From Siphonodentalium dalli (Eukaryota; Mollusca; Scaphopoda; Gadilida; Siphonodentaliidae): 64,000 bases of DNA. The position numbers were made by a program, and so were the translations under genes. Shown here one piece after another: positions 1 to 14,100 of this stretch. The stretch is from positions 98,322,707 through 98,386,706 of the forward strand of contig CP136067.1 of NCBI GenBank assembly GCA_032622095.1, given 5' to 3'. The notes below the pieces were generated by a model. The model worked only from the letters and a program-made list of their open reading frames with translations. It was not told the DNA's origin and did not search any database. The number at the start of each line of letters is the position of its first letter. Position 1 is the first letter of the stretch.

Positions 1-3000
1 CGGTCTCTACAATCTGTCTGTTAATACAGGCCATAAATCTAGCTCGGCTTCACAATGCGGTCTCTACAATCTGTCTGTTAATACAGGCCATAAATCTAGC
101 TCGGCTTCTCAATGTTGTCTCTACAATCTGTCTGTTAATACAGGCCATAAATCTAGCTCGGCTTCACAATGCGGTCTCTACAATCTGTCTGTTAATACAG
201 GCCATAAATATAGCTTGGCTTCACAATGCGGTCTCTACAATCTGTCTGTTAATACAGGCCATAAATCTAGCTCGGCTTCACAATGCGGTCTCTACAATCT
301 GTCTGTTAATACAGGCCATAAATATAGCTTGGCTTCACAATGCGGTCTCTACAATCTGTCTGTTAATACAGGCCATAAATCTAGCTCGGCTTCACAATGT
401 TGTCTCTACAATCTGTCTGTTAATACAGGCCATAAATATAGCTTGGCTTCACAATGTTGTCTCTACAATCTGTCCATTAATACAGGCCATAAATATAGCT
501 CGGCTTCACAATGCGGTCTCTACAATCTGTCTGTTAATACAGGCCATAAATATAGCTTGGCTTCACAATGTTGTCTCTACAATCTGTCCATTAATACAGG
601 CCATAAATCTAGCTCGGCTTCACAATGCGGTCTCTACAATCTGTCTGTTAATACAGGCCATAAATATAGCTTGGCTTCACAATGTTGTCTCTACAATCTG
701 TCCATTAATACAGGCCATAAATCTAGCTCGGCTTCACAATGCGGTCTCTACAATCTGTCCATTAATACAGGCCATAAATATAGCTTGGCTTCACAATGCG
801 GTCTCTACAATCTGTCCATTAATACAGGCCATAAATCTAGCTTGGCTTCACAATGCGGTCTCTACAATCTGTCTGTTAATACAGGCCATAAATCTAGCTT
901 GGCTTCACGATGCGGTCTCTACAATCTGTCTGTTAATACAGGCCATAAATATAGCTCGGCTTCACAATGCGGTCTCTACAATCTGTCTGTTAATACAGGC
1001 CATAAATCTAGCTCGGCTTCACAATGCGGTCTCTACAATCTGTCTGTTAATACAGGCCATAAATATAGCTCGGCTTCACAATGCGGTCTCTACAATCTGT
1101 CTGTTAATACTGGCCATAAATCTAGCTTGGCTTCACAATGTGGTCTCTACAATCTGTCCATTAATACAGGCCATAAATCTAGCTTGGCTTCACAATGCGG
1201 TCTCTACAATCTGTCTGTTAATACAGGCCATAAATCTAGCTTGGCTTCACAATGCGGTCTCTACAATCTGTCTGTTAATACAGGCCATAAATCTAGCTCG
1301 GCTTCTCAATGTTGTCTCTACAATCTGTCTGTTAATACAGGCCATAAATATAGCTCGGCTTCACAATGCGGTCTCTACAATCTGTCCATTAATACAGGCC
1401 ATAAATCTAGCTTGGCTTCACAATGCGGTCTCTACAATCTGTCTGTTAATACAGGCCATAAATATAGCTCGGCTTCACAATGTGGTCTCTACAATCTGTC
1501 CATTAATACAGGCCATAAATCTAGCTCGGCTTCACAATGCGGTCTCTACAATCTGTCCATTAATACAGGCCATAAATCTAGCTTGGCTTCACAATGCGGT
1601 CTCTACAATCTGTCTGTTAATACAGGCCATAAATCTAGCTTGGCTTCACAATGCGGTCTCTACAATCTGTCCATTAATACTGGCCATAAATCTAGCTCGG
1701 CTTCACAATGTTGTCTCTACAATCTGTCTGTTAATACAGGCCATAAATATAGCTTGGCTTCACAATGCGGTCTCTACAATCTGTCCATTAATACTGGCCA
1801 TAAATCTAGCTCGGCTTCACAATGTTGTCTCTACAATCTGTCTGTTAATACAGGCCATAAATATAGCTTGGCTTCACAATGCGGTCTCTACAATCTGTCC
1901 ATTAATACTGGCCATAAATCTAGCTCGGCTTCACAATGTTGTCTCTACAATCTGTCTGTTAATACAGGCCATAAATATAGCTTGGCTTCACAATGTTGTC
2001 TCTACAATCTGTCCATTAATACAGGCCATAAATCTAGCTCGGCTTCACAATGCGGTCTCTACAATCTGTCCATTAATACAGGCCATAAATATAGCTTGGC
2101 TTCACAATGCGGTCTCTACAATCTGTCCATTAATACAGGCCATAAATCTAGCTTGGCTTCACAATGCGGTCTCTACAATCTGTCTGTTAATACAGGCCAT
2201 AAATCTAGCTTGGCTTCACGATGCGGTCTCTACAATCTGTCTGTTAATACAGGCCATAAATATAGCTCGGCTTCACAATGCGGTCTCTACAATCTGTCTG
2301 TTAATACAGGCCATAAATCTAGCTCGGCTTCACAATGCGGTCTCTACAATCTGTCTGTTAATACAGGCCATAAATATAGCTCGGCTTCACAATGCGGTCT
2401 CTACAATCTGTCTGTTAATACTGGCCATAAATCTAGCTTGGCTTCACAATGTGGTCTCTACAATCTGTCCATTAATACAGGCCATAAATCTAGCTTGGCT
2501 TCACAATGCGGTCTCTACAATCTGTCTGTTAATACAGGCCATAAATCTAGCTTGGCTTCACAATGCGGTCTCTACAATCTGTCTGTTAATACAGGCCATA
2601 AATCTAGCTCGGCTTCTCAATGTTGTCTCTACAATCTGTCTGTTAATACAGGCCATAAATATAGCTCGGCTTCACAATGCGGTCTCTACAATCTGTCCAT
2701 TAATACAGGCCATAAATCTAGCTTGGCTTCACAATGCGGTCTCTACAATCTGTCTGTTAATACAGGCCATAAATATAGCTCGGCTTCACAATGTGGTCTC
2801 TACAATCTGTCCATTAATACAGGCCATAAATCTAGCTCGGCTTCACAATGCGGTCTCTACAATCTGTCCATTAATACAGGCCATAAATCTAGCTTGGCTT
2901 CACAATGCGGTCTCTACAATCTGTCTGTTAATACAGGCCATAAATCTAGCTTGGCTTCACAATGCGGTCTCTACAATCTGTCCATTAATACTGGCCATAA

Positions 3001-3808
3001 ATCTAGCTCGGCTTCACAATGTTGTCTCTACAATCTGTCTGTTAATACAGGCCATAAATATAGCTTGGCTTCACAATGCGGTCTCTACAATCTGTCCATT
3101 AATACTGGCCATAAATCTAGCTCGGCTTCACAATGTTGTCTCTACAATCTGTCTGTTAATACAGGCCATAAATATAGCTTGGCTTCACAATGCGGTCTCT
3201 ACAATCTGTCCATTAATACTGGCCATAAATCTAGCTCGGCTTCACAATGTTGTCTCTACAATCTGTCTGTTAATACAGGCCATAAATATAGCTTGGCTTC
3301 ACAATGCGGTCTCTACAATCTGTCTGTTAATACAGGCCATAAATATAGCTTGGCTTCACAATGCGGTCTCTACAATCTGTCTGTTAATACAGGCCATAAA
3401 TATAGCTCGGCTTCACAATGCGGTCTCTACAATCTGTCTGTTAATACAGGCCATAAATCTAGCTCGGCTTCACAATGCGGTCTCTACAATCTGTCTGTTA
3501 ATACAGGCCATAAATATAGCTCGGCTTCACAATGCGGTCTCTACAATCTGTCTGTTAATACAGGCCATAAATCTAGCTCGGCTTCACAATGTTGTCTCTA
3601 CAATCTGTCCATTAATACAGGCCATAAATCTAGCTCGGCTTCACAATGTTGTCTCTACAATCTGTCTGTTAATACAGGCCATAAATCTAGCTCGGCTTCA
3701 CAATGCGGTCTCTACAATCTGTCTGTTAATACAGGCCATAAATATAGCTTGGCTTCACAATGCGGTCTCTACAATCTGTCCATTAATACAGGCCATAAAT
3801 CTAGCTCG
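1..3808. repeat. 57-bp minisatellite array with higher-order repeat
   Basis: About 67 head-to-tail copies of a 57-bp unit (opening CGGTCTCTAC, containing TTAATACAGGCCATAAAT) run from base 1, so the array is cut by the window edge. Units differ at a few fixed positions: CGG or TTG at the start, CTGT or CCAT, ATCT or ATAT, CTCGG or CTTGG. A 23-unit block is repeated with an exact period of 1311 bp. Rare variants mark it: TTCACGATG at 904 and 2215, AATACTGG at 1107 and 2418, GGCTTCTCAA at 1300 and 2611. A 114-bp dimer repeats three times near the end of each block. Because 57 is divisible by 3, two + frames stay open for up to 1220 codons; I see no gene context and treat this as a by-product. 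PAXIP1 exons for BRCT1 must lie further upstream, so the array is inferred to be intronic. Confidence 0.97.
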
Positions 3809-4355
3809 ACTCATTTCAACTTTTATTTGATATTTCCCTTTACAATTTCTGATAATATTAAAGTTTTTTCTTTTTAGGTTGCTTAAAATGTATGTACTTG
3901 GGTTCAAACAGTTTTACAACAGATTGTTACATTGAAATGGTTATAACACGTATTCATGAAAATTCATTTTTCTCTCCTAATAAGGTTTTGATAATTCATG
4001 AGTAAACACCTGTCTGCTGGTAAGTTTTTGTCCTAAAATTTTTGGTCGTGATTTGTTTTTTCTGTTCGACTAGATAACTCCAACAAATATGAATTGATTT
4101 CAATAATTTTTGGTATACTTGTTGCTTGCTACACTGTCAAATTAGTGCAAAAATCAGGTTTATCCTGAATTTTGCACAACATCTGAGACTGAATTCAACT
4201 TGTTCGACTTTCCCTGAATTTTGGATTTCTGGATGGTCACTTCAGTATTTTGATTACTACCTGTCCATGTTTGAATTTGATCAGCGGGGTATGCCAGCGC
4301 CAACACTGGTGGTGCAACCTCTTGTTATATCCCCAAGATAGAAGGAAATTATGGG
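3809..4355. other. Intronic DNA, no feature recognised
   Basis: This stretch between the minisatellite and the next repeat is AT-rich single-copy-looking sequence. I find no conserved coding segment, repeat or inverted repeat in it. Confidence 0.5.
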
Positions 4356-4947
4356 TTTACTGAATTACATGCTTCCGATCCTCCATCTGTTTGTCCATCC
4401 AGGCAGATACTGTATCTCAACTACTGGTTGTCGGATCTGAATGAAATTTGGTACTGATGTTCACTACTATGAGGACATTCAATGGCTGTTCAATCGTTTG
4501 GTTCACGTTTTCCATTCTAGAGTTATTCATCTTTGTTTATCTGAAAATGTTTTTATTTTGTACCTGTCTCAGCCATGGGTTATTAACCCTTTGAGTGCCA
4601 GGTCCGATTTTTGTATCGACCCATATACCCTGTGCCAATGCATTCTCTTATATATGCGAGTCGACCATAGGTCGCCTCGCATATATAAGAGAATGCATTG
4701 GCATAACAATTTTTCATCATTTGTTATTATTTTTTACAATTTTAATAAATTTTAATAAATTTTTTTAAATCGAAAAAAAAAGGATTTTTTTATTTTTTTT
4801 TATTTTTTTTTAGGGCGATTTTACAGACCGTAAATTAGGGCCGATGAGATCGGCCCCTGGCACTGAAAGGGTTAAAGGTATGCCCACACCAGGTGGTATG
4901 ACACATGGGGTGTATGCATTGGGCGACAACCAAGCTCTTGTTTTCAT
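4356..4947. repeat. Dispersed TATACCCCC-type repeat, split by a MITE
   Basis: The segments 4356-4582 and 4876-4947 match the repeated units at 32830-34030. Shared blocks are TGTTCACTACTATGAGGACA, TTCCATTCTAGAGTTATTCA and a closing block with GGTATG and a CTCTTG end. The two halves are separated by the TTAA-flanked element at 4583-4875, which therefore inserted later. No coding potential is seen. Confidence 0.7.
4583..4875. mobile_element. piggyBac-type MITE (TTAA-flanked)
   Basis: TTAA at both ends is followed by the inverted repeat CCCTTTGAGTGCCAGG (right end CCTGGCACTGAAAGGG). TTAA target sites plus CCCTTT ends are the hallmark of piggyBac-related elements. The inside carries a near-perfect palindrome built on AATGCATTCTCTTATATATG (about 4638-4707) and A/T homopolymers. 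That core recurs in other MITEs of this window. There is no transposase, so the element is non-autonomous. Confidence 0.8.
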
Positions 4948-4975
4948 TTGTATTTATCTTAACATTCACGTACAG

Positions 4976-5150
4976 AAAGGACACATTTTCCTTGGAGGGT
5001 AGAATTTTCTCCGGAGTTGTTGCGTGTCCATCAGAATTGGAATCGGAAGATTGCCGGTTGGCATGGGCGCTCATATCGTACTATGGTGGAAGGTTCCAGA
5101 AGACACTGAATCAGAGCTGCACCCATCTCATCACATCTTCAATACAAGGG
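4976..5150 (+). CDS. PAXIP1: PAXIP1 exon 1 in window: BRCT2, first half
   Basis: The acceptor is ACGTACAG and the donor GTAAAT. The exon begins with the third base of a codon, which implies a coding exon upstream, and ends in phase 0. It encodes LAWALISYYGGRFQKTLNQS and then CTHLI, the GG turn and T-H-L-I strand of a BRCT fold. This aligns with the BRCT2 start of vertebrate PTIP (YGG..LTLN..CTHLI). Confidence 0.93.
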
Positions 5151-8100
5151 GTAAATATAGCTAAAGCCAGCCTTGAGATTCCAAATCGAGGGAAGTCACT
5201 TCTATCTTGACCTGTTCACTGTTACCCGCTTAGATGTTTCAAATGTTTGAAGTCATTATCACTTGTCTGCTTAGAGGCTTCAAATTGTGAGAAATCATTA
5301 TCACTTGTCTGCCAAGAGTAGGCATCTGCGAACATATCGATATTCATTTTGTTATTTGAATTGACCTCGATATTCGATTCACATTCAATTCGACTTTTAA
5401 ACGAATAATAATTTTGAATACACCAAACCAGTGAACGCGAACTTAATGCATTTATCAGTAATATTTGAACATTCACAACTACTGCTAAGTATAAAAAGTA
5501 GATTTACACTCGCATGTGTTGCCTCAAAATCTTACGTTTTAAGGTAACCAACTGTTCTAACCCGCTTGTTTTGCGACCGCAAATATAATAGTGTATAATA
5601 TATTTAGTGGACATTCAATTGGAGATCGACGGAAAGACACTTCACAATTATGTTGAACATTACGTCACGTGACTGCGGATTCATGCTACTGGATGTATCT
5701 TTTTATTATTTGATTGTATTTGCCAAGTTTTGACTTCCATATTTTGAATTGATGTGGAATTCCCCACTACTGACATCATTCAATTCCGGAAGTTTTTGTC
5801 TGCCGCGCTCGAAAGTTGTATTTTCCAAATTGTTTGTTAAATTTTGAAGAAATGTTGTCTTTAATTATCGATCCACCGTTCACAAAAAAGAAAAAGATGA
5901 CTAGTTGGCTTTGACATACAGACGAAAATGGGAAACATATCTTTATCTTAATATTATGGCGATCAAGATTATGAAATATTCAATTCGATATTCAATTCGA
6001 TTTCAAATGATCAATTTTCAAATTTCAAGTGTTATTCAGTTCGAAATTCGATAAAAAATCCACTATTCCCAGGGGCCTAGCCTAGAGGTTCCAAATTAAA
6101 ATTCTTCTTTCTGTATATATGGAGAAGTGGCATTACTTTTGCATTTTGCCAAATTTAAATATTTCGTCGGTCAACTTTGAAATTTTCGGAGGCAGAATGG
6201 ATTGTTATCTGTCAAGCAATTGTGTTTATTATACATTATACAAATAAAATCATAATTAATCTTATCACAATCTTACAGAAGACACAAAATCCATATTAAG
6301 AATATGCAAATTATTGAAATTAAAAAAATTAAATTTCAAGCGTACCAACCAAGTCTAATTTTTTTCTGACATGTAATCTGAACTGAAAGTTTAGTTTTCT
6401 TTGGCCGCAATGAGCCAGAATAGGACGAAGAAGTCACTCTGACATGTCGGATGATGTCATCCTTTAATTTGGTCCCTGTACTACTGATTTTTAATTAAAA
6501 ATTTGTTTTTCTCCTTCCAGTTGACAAGAGTTTGTTCATACAGCTCAAAAGTTTGTTGACAGTAGACCACTTGTAAAAGTGCCAAACACATGTACTGTTA
6601 TTTCCTTTTAGGCAAAATATGATGCTGCATGTGAACACAGTGTTAAAATTGTTACAGCTGATTGGGTGACGGCAAGTGTAGATAAAAACTGTCGACAAGA
6701 TGAGGAGGTTTATCACCCGAAATGGGTTGTCTACCCTGCTCCAACACCAACACCTCCGCCAAAGTCACCGACACCACCGCTAGTAAAACCACATTCACCA
6801 ATGTTAGCACAGAATGCGGGAGCGCCACCTAGTGGCAGCAGCACGTCACCAGGACACAGCATGTTTGGAGGAATGTTGCCTAGTAATGCTCCGCTTATGT
6901 TCAATTTTCCACCAGGAATTCAGAGGACTCCTCCATCAAGGTTAGATTTCTTGTCAAGCCTGCAAATAGTGTGATTGTCATTTGCAGAATGAGGTCCCCA
7001 GATGGTTAATTTAGTGATGCTATTTCGCACAGTGGTCTAGCATCACCAAATTCACTATCTGGGGACCTCATTCTGCTTAGGCTTCATTTAATGCGAAATT
7101 GCTATGGGAACATTGTTTTTAGGATAGCGTCACTAAATGGAGACACCCTATTTGCAGTTTCTTGTCTTTTAGAGAGTGGGGTGATGGTGCTATTTATAGA
7201 TACAATCAGACAGGCATGTGAAGGAGGTGACAGTTATCATGCGAGTTTGTTATGGAAAATGTTACATCTACTGCCAAATCTGCAATTTAACAATCTCCAG
7301 ACCAGTGTCCAGACAGTTACTAACTGGAAGTCACGTGTCAATTTCAATGCTTATCTCTATAGAAATTATGGGAAAAAATATATGACGTCATCATTCACCT
7401 GCGCCTAAGGTATAATCACCAATGAGTGCTTGTGGTTGCTATTAAACCATTGCAATGTGTACTTTTTAGCTCACCTGAGACAAAGTCTCCGGTGGAGCTA
7501 TAGTCATCACTCCTCGTCCGTCGTCCGTCCGTCTGTCCGTCTGTCCGTCAACTTTTAAAAAAAACATCTTCTCCTCTGAAACCATCATACCAAATTGGTT
7601 CATATTTGGTGTGGATGTTCCCTAGGTGACTCTCATTCAGATTTGTTCAAATGAGGTCACTGGGTCAAATAGTTGCGAAACCAGGGCCATAATTCTATTC
7701 CTCCACAGTAATTCTTACAACAACTTCTTGTCCATAACCATTGTGCCGATTTAGCTAATATTTGGTATGGAGGGTCCTTTGGTGACTGATGTTCAGATTT
7801 GTTCAAATGAGGTCACCCGGTCAATTAGTTGAGAAACCAGGGCCATAACTCCTAGTAATTCTTACAATGACTTCTTCTACAAAAATGTTGGGCCGAATTA
7901 GCTTATATTTGGTACTGAAGGACCTTGGGTGACTGGGAATCAGATTTGTTCAAATTGGGTCACTGGGTCAATTAGGGGCAGAGCCAGGGACATAACTCTA
8001 AAAACCAAAAAATTACATTTTTGCATTTTGATCATATTTGGGGTGGATGTTCCCTAGGTGACTGTCATTAATATTTGTTCAAATGAGGTCACTGTGTCAA

Positions 8101-11100
8101 ACAGTTGCGAAACCAGGGCCATAACTATATTCCTCCTTGGTAATTCTTATAACGACTTCTTGTCAATAACCATTAAGCCGATTTAGTTTATATTTGGTAT
8201 GTGGGGTCATTGAATGACTGGGGTTCAGATTTGTTCAAATGGGGTCACTGGGTCAAATAGTGGTGGAGCCAGGGCCATAATTCCCCAAAAAATAATAAAA
8301 AATTCAGGAACTCCTTGATCAATTTAACATACAAAAAAAATATATCACCCCCCCCCCCCCCCCACATGACCCAGAACCCCACCCCCAACCAACAGCATTC
8401 CACCCTATCTCATATCCTAACTCACAGGTAAATAAAGTATATTTATTTAAATTCCCATTACAAGGCAACTCTCCTATGAACTGATAGACATGGCAAGGCA
8501 GATAGAGAGATAAAGATTCTGCAGCCTTAGACAGAGTCCCCAGGGAGTGTATTCATGTCATCCATAATTTAAATGAGATTAATGGTGTTATCAATGAAGC
8601 ACCCTTGCTGTTTATATTATCACTCAGTGGTCATTAAATTCAGATTAATTTCATTTTCTCAAAGAGTGCCTGTCAGAGCCAGAATGAGGTTCCCAGAGGG
8701 TGAATTTAGTGACGCTATCCTACACAGCAGGCTAGCATAACCAAATACACCCTCTGAGAACCTTATTCCGCTTAGGCCTCATCTTCTGGGAAGTATCTAG
8801 AGTCTCAAGATCTCATTCTGCTTAGGCCTCATCTTCTGGGAAGTATCTATAGTATCAAATTTACATTGTTGTTAGTTAAATTTCCCTTCTAGGAAGTTTC
8901 TGTATCCCTTAATTTGCAGAAGATAAAATTCATGATTGAGGTGCCCAATGGGTGAACATCACCAATTTCAACTGGGGAACTTCAATCTTATTCTAGGTAT
9001 TCCATAGCAGTTGAGGGCCTTATCAGAATGAGGTCCCCAGAGGGTGAATTTAGTGATACTAGCCCGCTGTGCAGGATAGCCTCACTAAATTCACCCTCTG
9101 TGTACCTCATTCTGCAAATAACAGACAGACTATTTCAAAGCTTGATTCAAGGCTAGCATCACCAAATTCACCATTTGGGGACCTCATTCTGCTTAGGCCT
9201 CATCTTCTGGGAAGTATCTATAGTATCAAATTTACATTGTTGTTAGTTAAATTTCCCTTCTAGGAAGTTTCTATATCCCCTAATTTGCAGAAGATAAAAT
9301 TCATAATTGAGGGGCCCAATGGGTGAACATCACCAACTTCAACTGGGGAAATTCAATTTTATTCTAGGTCTTCCATAGCAGTTGAGGACTTTATCAGAAT
9401 GAGGTCCCCAGAGGGTGAATTTAGCGTCACTAAACTCACCCTCTGGGGACCTCACTCTGCAAATGACAGACACACTATCACACTATTTCAAGGCTTGTTG
9501 TATAATACATTGTGTTGCTTGAGGCCAGGCATACACAATGTAGGAACAGACACGCTTTTTGTGATGCTATCCGGCACAGCAGGCTAGCATCACCAAATTC
9601 ACCCTCTGACGACCTCATTCTGCTTAGGCCTCATCTTCTGGGAAGTATCTATAGTATCAAATTTACATTGTTGTTAGTTAAATTTCCCTTCTAGGAAGTT
9701 TCTATATCCCCTAATTTGCAGAAGATAAAATTCATAAATGAGGTGCCCAATGGGTGAATATCACCAACTTCAACTGGGGAACTTAATTTTTATCCTTATC
9801 AGATTTGTGAAAATGGGATCACAAAAATCAAATAAGGGCAGAGCAAGAGACTTAACTATTTCACTACATAGTAATTCTTAAAATATGTTTGCAAGAACTA
9901 GTTTGCTTGTATAGAATGGAATGTTCTTCCTTGACTGCAATTCAGATTTTTTTAATGGGGTCACCTGGTCAAATAGGGGCCAAGCGAAGGACAGTTTCCC
10001 TCTTAATATGCTTCCTTCACAAGGACCATCAGGTCTATTTGACTGATATTTATGATATGTATGAAGGGTTCTTTGGTGTCTGGGATTCAAATTTATTCAG
10101 ATGGGGTCACCAGGTTAAAAGGGTGGGACCAGGGACATAACTATGTGTCTCTATAGTAATTCTTAAAATGTCTTCTCAAGGGATTTTGGACAATTTAGCT
10201 TACATATAGTATGGAGGAATCAGGAAGATCCTTTAGTGACTGAGATACAGATTTGTTAAAATGAGCTCAACCTGTCAAGAAATGGCAGTCTATGGGGAGT
10301 TAACACTTTTGTGTCCAATAAAATCATAGAAATACCAAATTCATTAAAACATCTACCTTGGAACCACCTGACTGATTGGTCTGACATACATGTATTGTGT
10401 TTTGGGTCCATGGATAATTGGGGTTCAAACATGTTTAAATGGTTTTAGAAAAAGGCGCTTGTGAGATTGGAAATTTCCAACAATTGAGAAAGTTTGAGGT
10501 GTCGGTTGTGAAATTCCAACCTAAGACTTGGGAGTCTGGATCCCGGTCGGGAGGGGACTTGTTGAGCTGGAGGAGGGGGGTGATCAGTAGTGTACAGTTG
10601 GCAATTTCAAGGTGGTTTGTTACCAAGCTACATACTTGAAGTCTCTCTAGCCACATATCCTGTTTAAATCTACTTCTTTTAAAGTGATTATGAAAAGTGC
10701 TGACTGTTTTGGTCTCCAGAGTCCCAGTCTTATCAGTCTTTGCAGTCTGGTGAGCGACCCCACAGTCATTGACTGTCTTGTATAACTGAAGATTTCTATT
10801 TAGTTTCAGACCTGATGCAAACCAACGACCTAAACATATGGACTTAGATCCGTCTAAATTACCCATATCTCCACGGCGATCATGACCTAAACCGATCCGA
10901 GTTTATTACCCATATCTCCACATTTCTGACCTGATGGAAACTAACGACTTAAACCTATGGACTTAGATCCGACTAAATTACCCATATCTCTTCAGCAATC
11001 ACAACTTAAACCGATCCAACTAAATTACCCATATCTATACATTTCAGACTTGATGTAAACCAAAGACCTGAACCTATGGACTTAGATCCAAACAAATTAC

Positions 11101-14100
11101 CCATATCTCCACGGCGATCATCAAGTGACGAAGGAAAATCGGGCTCGCGTCCTAGCACACCAAGCTCCATCACAAAGGAAGCGCTGGCGAGGATGGTTAG
11201 CAGCCGACTTCAGGGCAAATCGTCTGACATACCAGACATCCGACAGCTCAGTCAACTGCAACAGCAACAGATGATGCAACAACAACAGACTCCGCCCCCT
11301 CACCCATCGCCACAGCAACAACAGTCATCGCAGCAACAACAACCAATGCATTTATCACCTCAAGTCTTACAACATATGCATGCTGTAAGTTCCAGCTCTT
11401 TATCCCAACTTCTGATTGGAAATATTTAGAATATAGGAATAAGCATTTTCATTGTGAATCTCAGTGTAATTAGACAGTTTATGTAGAAACTCAGTGTAAT
11501 TAAACAATGTAGAAACTCAGTGTAATCAAACATTTTAATGTTGAAACTCAGCGTAATTAAACAGTTAATGTAGAAATAGAAACTCTGTGTAATCAAACAT
11601 TTTAATGTCGACACTCCATGTAATCAAACAGTTTAATGTCGAAACTCTGTGTAATCAAACATTTTAATGTCAAAACTCTGAGTAATCAAACAGTTTAATG
11701 TCGAAACTCTGTGTAATTAAACAGTTTAATGTCAAAACTCCATGTAATCAAACATTTTAATGTCGAAACTCTGTGTAATTAAACAGTTTAATGTCAAAAC
11801 TCAGTGTTATCAAACATTTTAATGTCAAAACTCAGTGTTTATAATATCAAACATTTTAATGTAAAAACTCTGTAATCAAACAGTTTAATGTCGAAACTCC
11901 ATGTAATCAAACAGTTTAATGTATTTCTTAGACTGCGTATTCTTATTTTATGAAAATGGAGCGAGGAGACTCAAAAGTTGTCGTAAGATGAATATGAAGT
12001 CCTATATTTTGTTCAGAAACCAAGGGACTTTCTGTGAATTAGGAATGTCGGGGGTCAGAAATTAGGAAAAAACCAGACTATTTCCCATTGGGAATTGGGC
12101 CCATTTTAGTCAAGTCTGCATATAGTGTGGATGTCATTGGGAGAATGAGGTCCCCCAGAGGGATAATTTAGTGATGCTATCCTGCATGGCAGGCTAGCAT
12201 CAACAAATTCCCCCTCTGGGTACCTCATTTTGCTTGGGCCTCAACTGCTGGGGGAGACCTAGAATCAGAATGAAATCCCCGAGTTGAAGTTGGGGATGTT
12301 CACCCATTAGTCACCTCGATTATGCATTTTATCTTAAGCAAATTATGGGATATAGAAACTTCCCAAAAGGGAAAAAGTAGTTAAAAACAATTTTAATTTG
12401 AGACTATATATACTTCCCAGAAGATGAGGCCTAAGTAGAATGAGGTCCCCAGAGGTAGAATTTGGTGATGCTAGCCGGCTGTGCAGAATAGCATCACTAA
12501 ATTCACCCTCTGGGGACCTCATTCTGCAGATGACAGATGCACTATTTCAAGGCTTGATTGGACCATTTTCGTCCCCTGAAAAAATTGCCGCAATTTCTGT
12601 ATTCTGAACTGCTAATGTGTTGGATATAGACTATTTAGGTGAAATTTGTTATCTGCAGACATTAACCAACCAAATGATGGGAGCTGGATTGCCGCCAGGT
12701 GTAGGTCCAATGATGCCATCAACTCCTGTCATGCCCAGTCAGACGCCGCAACAAATGCCGCAAATACCGTCTCCTGAGAAGCCAAATAAAATGAGTCCAC
12801 AGAAAGCACAGCCAGCCAAACGACAGCGAAATCCACAAGCAAAATCGAGGAAACCGAAAAATCAACTGCGGAATATAACGAACAGCCTCGATCCAGCTAA
12901 CCAAGCGATGAAACCAAACACAACCAAGGTATATTATAATAATTATATTCATATTGTTTTCTACAGTATTTTAACATTGGTTTCTAAAATGTTAATGTAT
13001 TTAACCCTTTCATGACTGGAGCTGCGATGGTGCAAGCATTAAAGATCATGTGCCAGCGCATTCTCCCATTGGCAGCCTCACATATATAAGAGAATGCACT
13101 GGCTTACAAGGTCAAGGTAAATTGTTAGGCCAATGTATTCTCTTATATATGTGAGTCTCCCTGTTTTCGCAAAAGTCATGGAAGGGTTAAATAGGATAAT
13201 TGCATTGGGGCAGAAGTGAACGTTGAATGTAGATATTTCATCATGGCAACAGGCGATGTCGCAGCAATGTCACTAAAATATTCCCAATATTTAACAATAA
13301 TTTCAACTCATGATGCATTTTGATATTTTTCACTGAAATTGTAATTATAATCAATACTCTCAGTGTCCTAATATAACTATGTATAAACTTATCAGCCCTT
13401 CATTCTCATCTGTCTTTCAGATTAGTCAGATGTTAGGATATACAAATATCCCAGATCGCCCTCCTCCACCATACGAACTACACAAATTCCATCAGAAGCA
13501 GCAATTGACAGCTGGAGGTATCCCACAAACCCCTGTTTACCACGGTTTTGACCAAGCTGAGAAAGGTAATAATAATAAACTTATAAATCACAATTACCAT
13601 GGTTAAAACCCAGCTGAGAAAGGTAATAAAATGAATGATAAACTTATAAATCAAAATTACCATGGTTACGACCTTGCTGAGAAGATAATATTAATAACCT
13701 TACAAATAAAAATTACCATGGTTATGACCCAGCTGAGAAACGGTAATAATAAAAAACTTATAAATCACAATTACCATGGTGACACAGCTGAGAATATAAT
13801 AATAATAGTGAACTTATAAATCGCAATTACCATGGTTACGACCCAGCTAATAATGAATCATAATTACCATGGTTACAACCCCGCTGATAAAAGTACAGTA
13901 CAGTCAATTCCGCTTTATTGCATAGCGTCGGTGCATGGCCTTTCCCATGCATATAACCGAATATGCATAAAGCCGAAATCACCCCATCACCCCATTTGAG
14001 GTTCTTAAGATTGTTTAGTTTGTACAGTACGTAGCACCACGAAATGGCGAAATAGCGAAATCATTAGATTGCTGTATCATATTTTCATCTCATACCTTGT

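Noticed and set aside
1-3808. CRISPR-like array
   Set aside because: Units are contiguous 57-mers with no unique spacers, and the context is an animal intron. The same applies to the 64-bp array at 54293-55006.
215-3877. 1220-codon open frame of ASQCGLYNLSVNTGHKSS-type repeats
   Set aside because: It is a consequence of a stop-free 57-bp minisatellite whose length is a multiple of three. A second frame (1140-3830) is open too, the start is internal to a unit, and no signal or gene context is present.
4126-4341. 71-aa open frame upstream of exon 1 as the missing BRCT1
   Set aside because: It contains none of the BRCT1 landmarks and no splice sites in the right phase.
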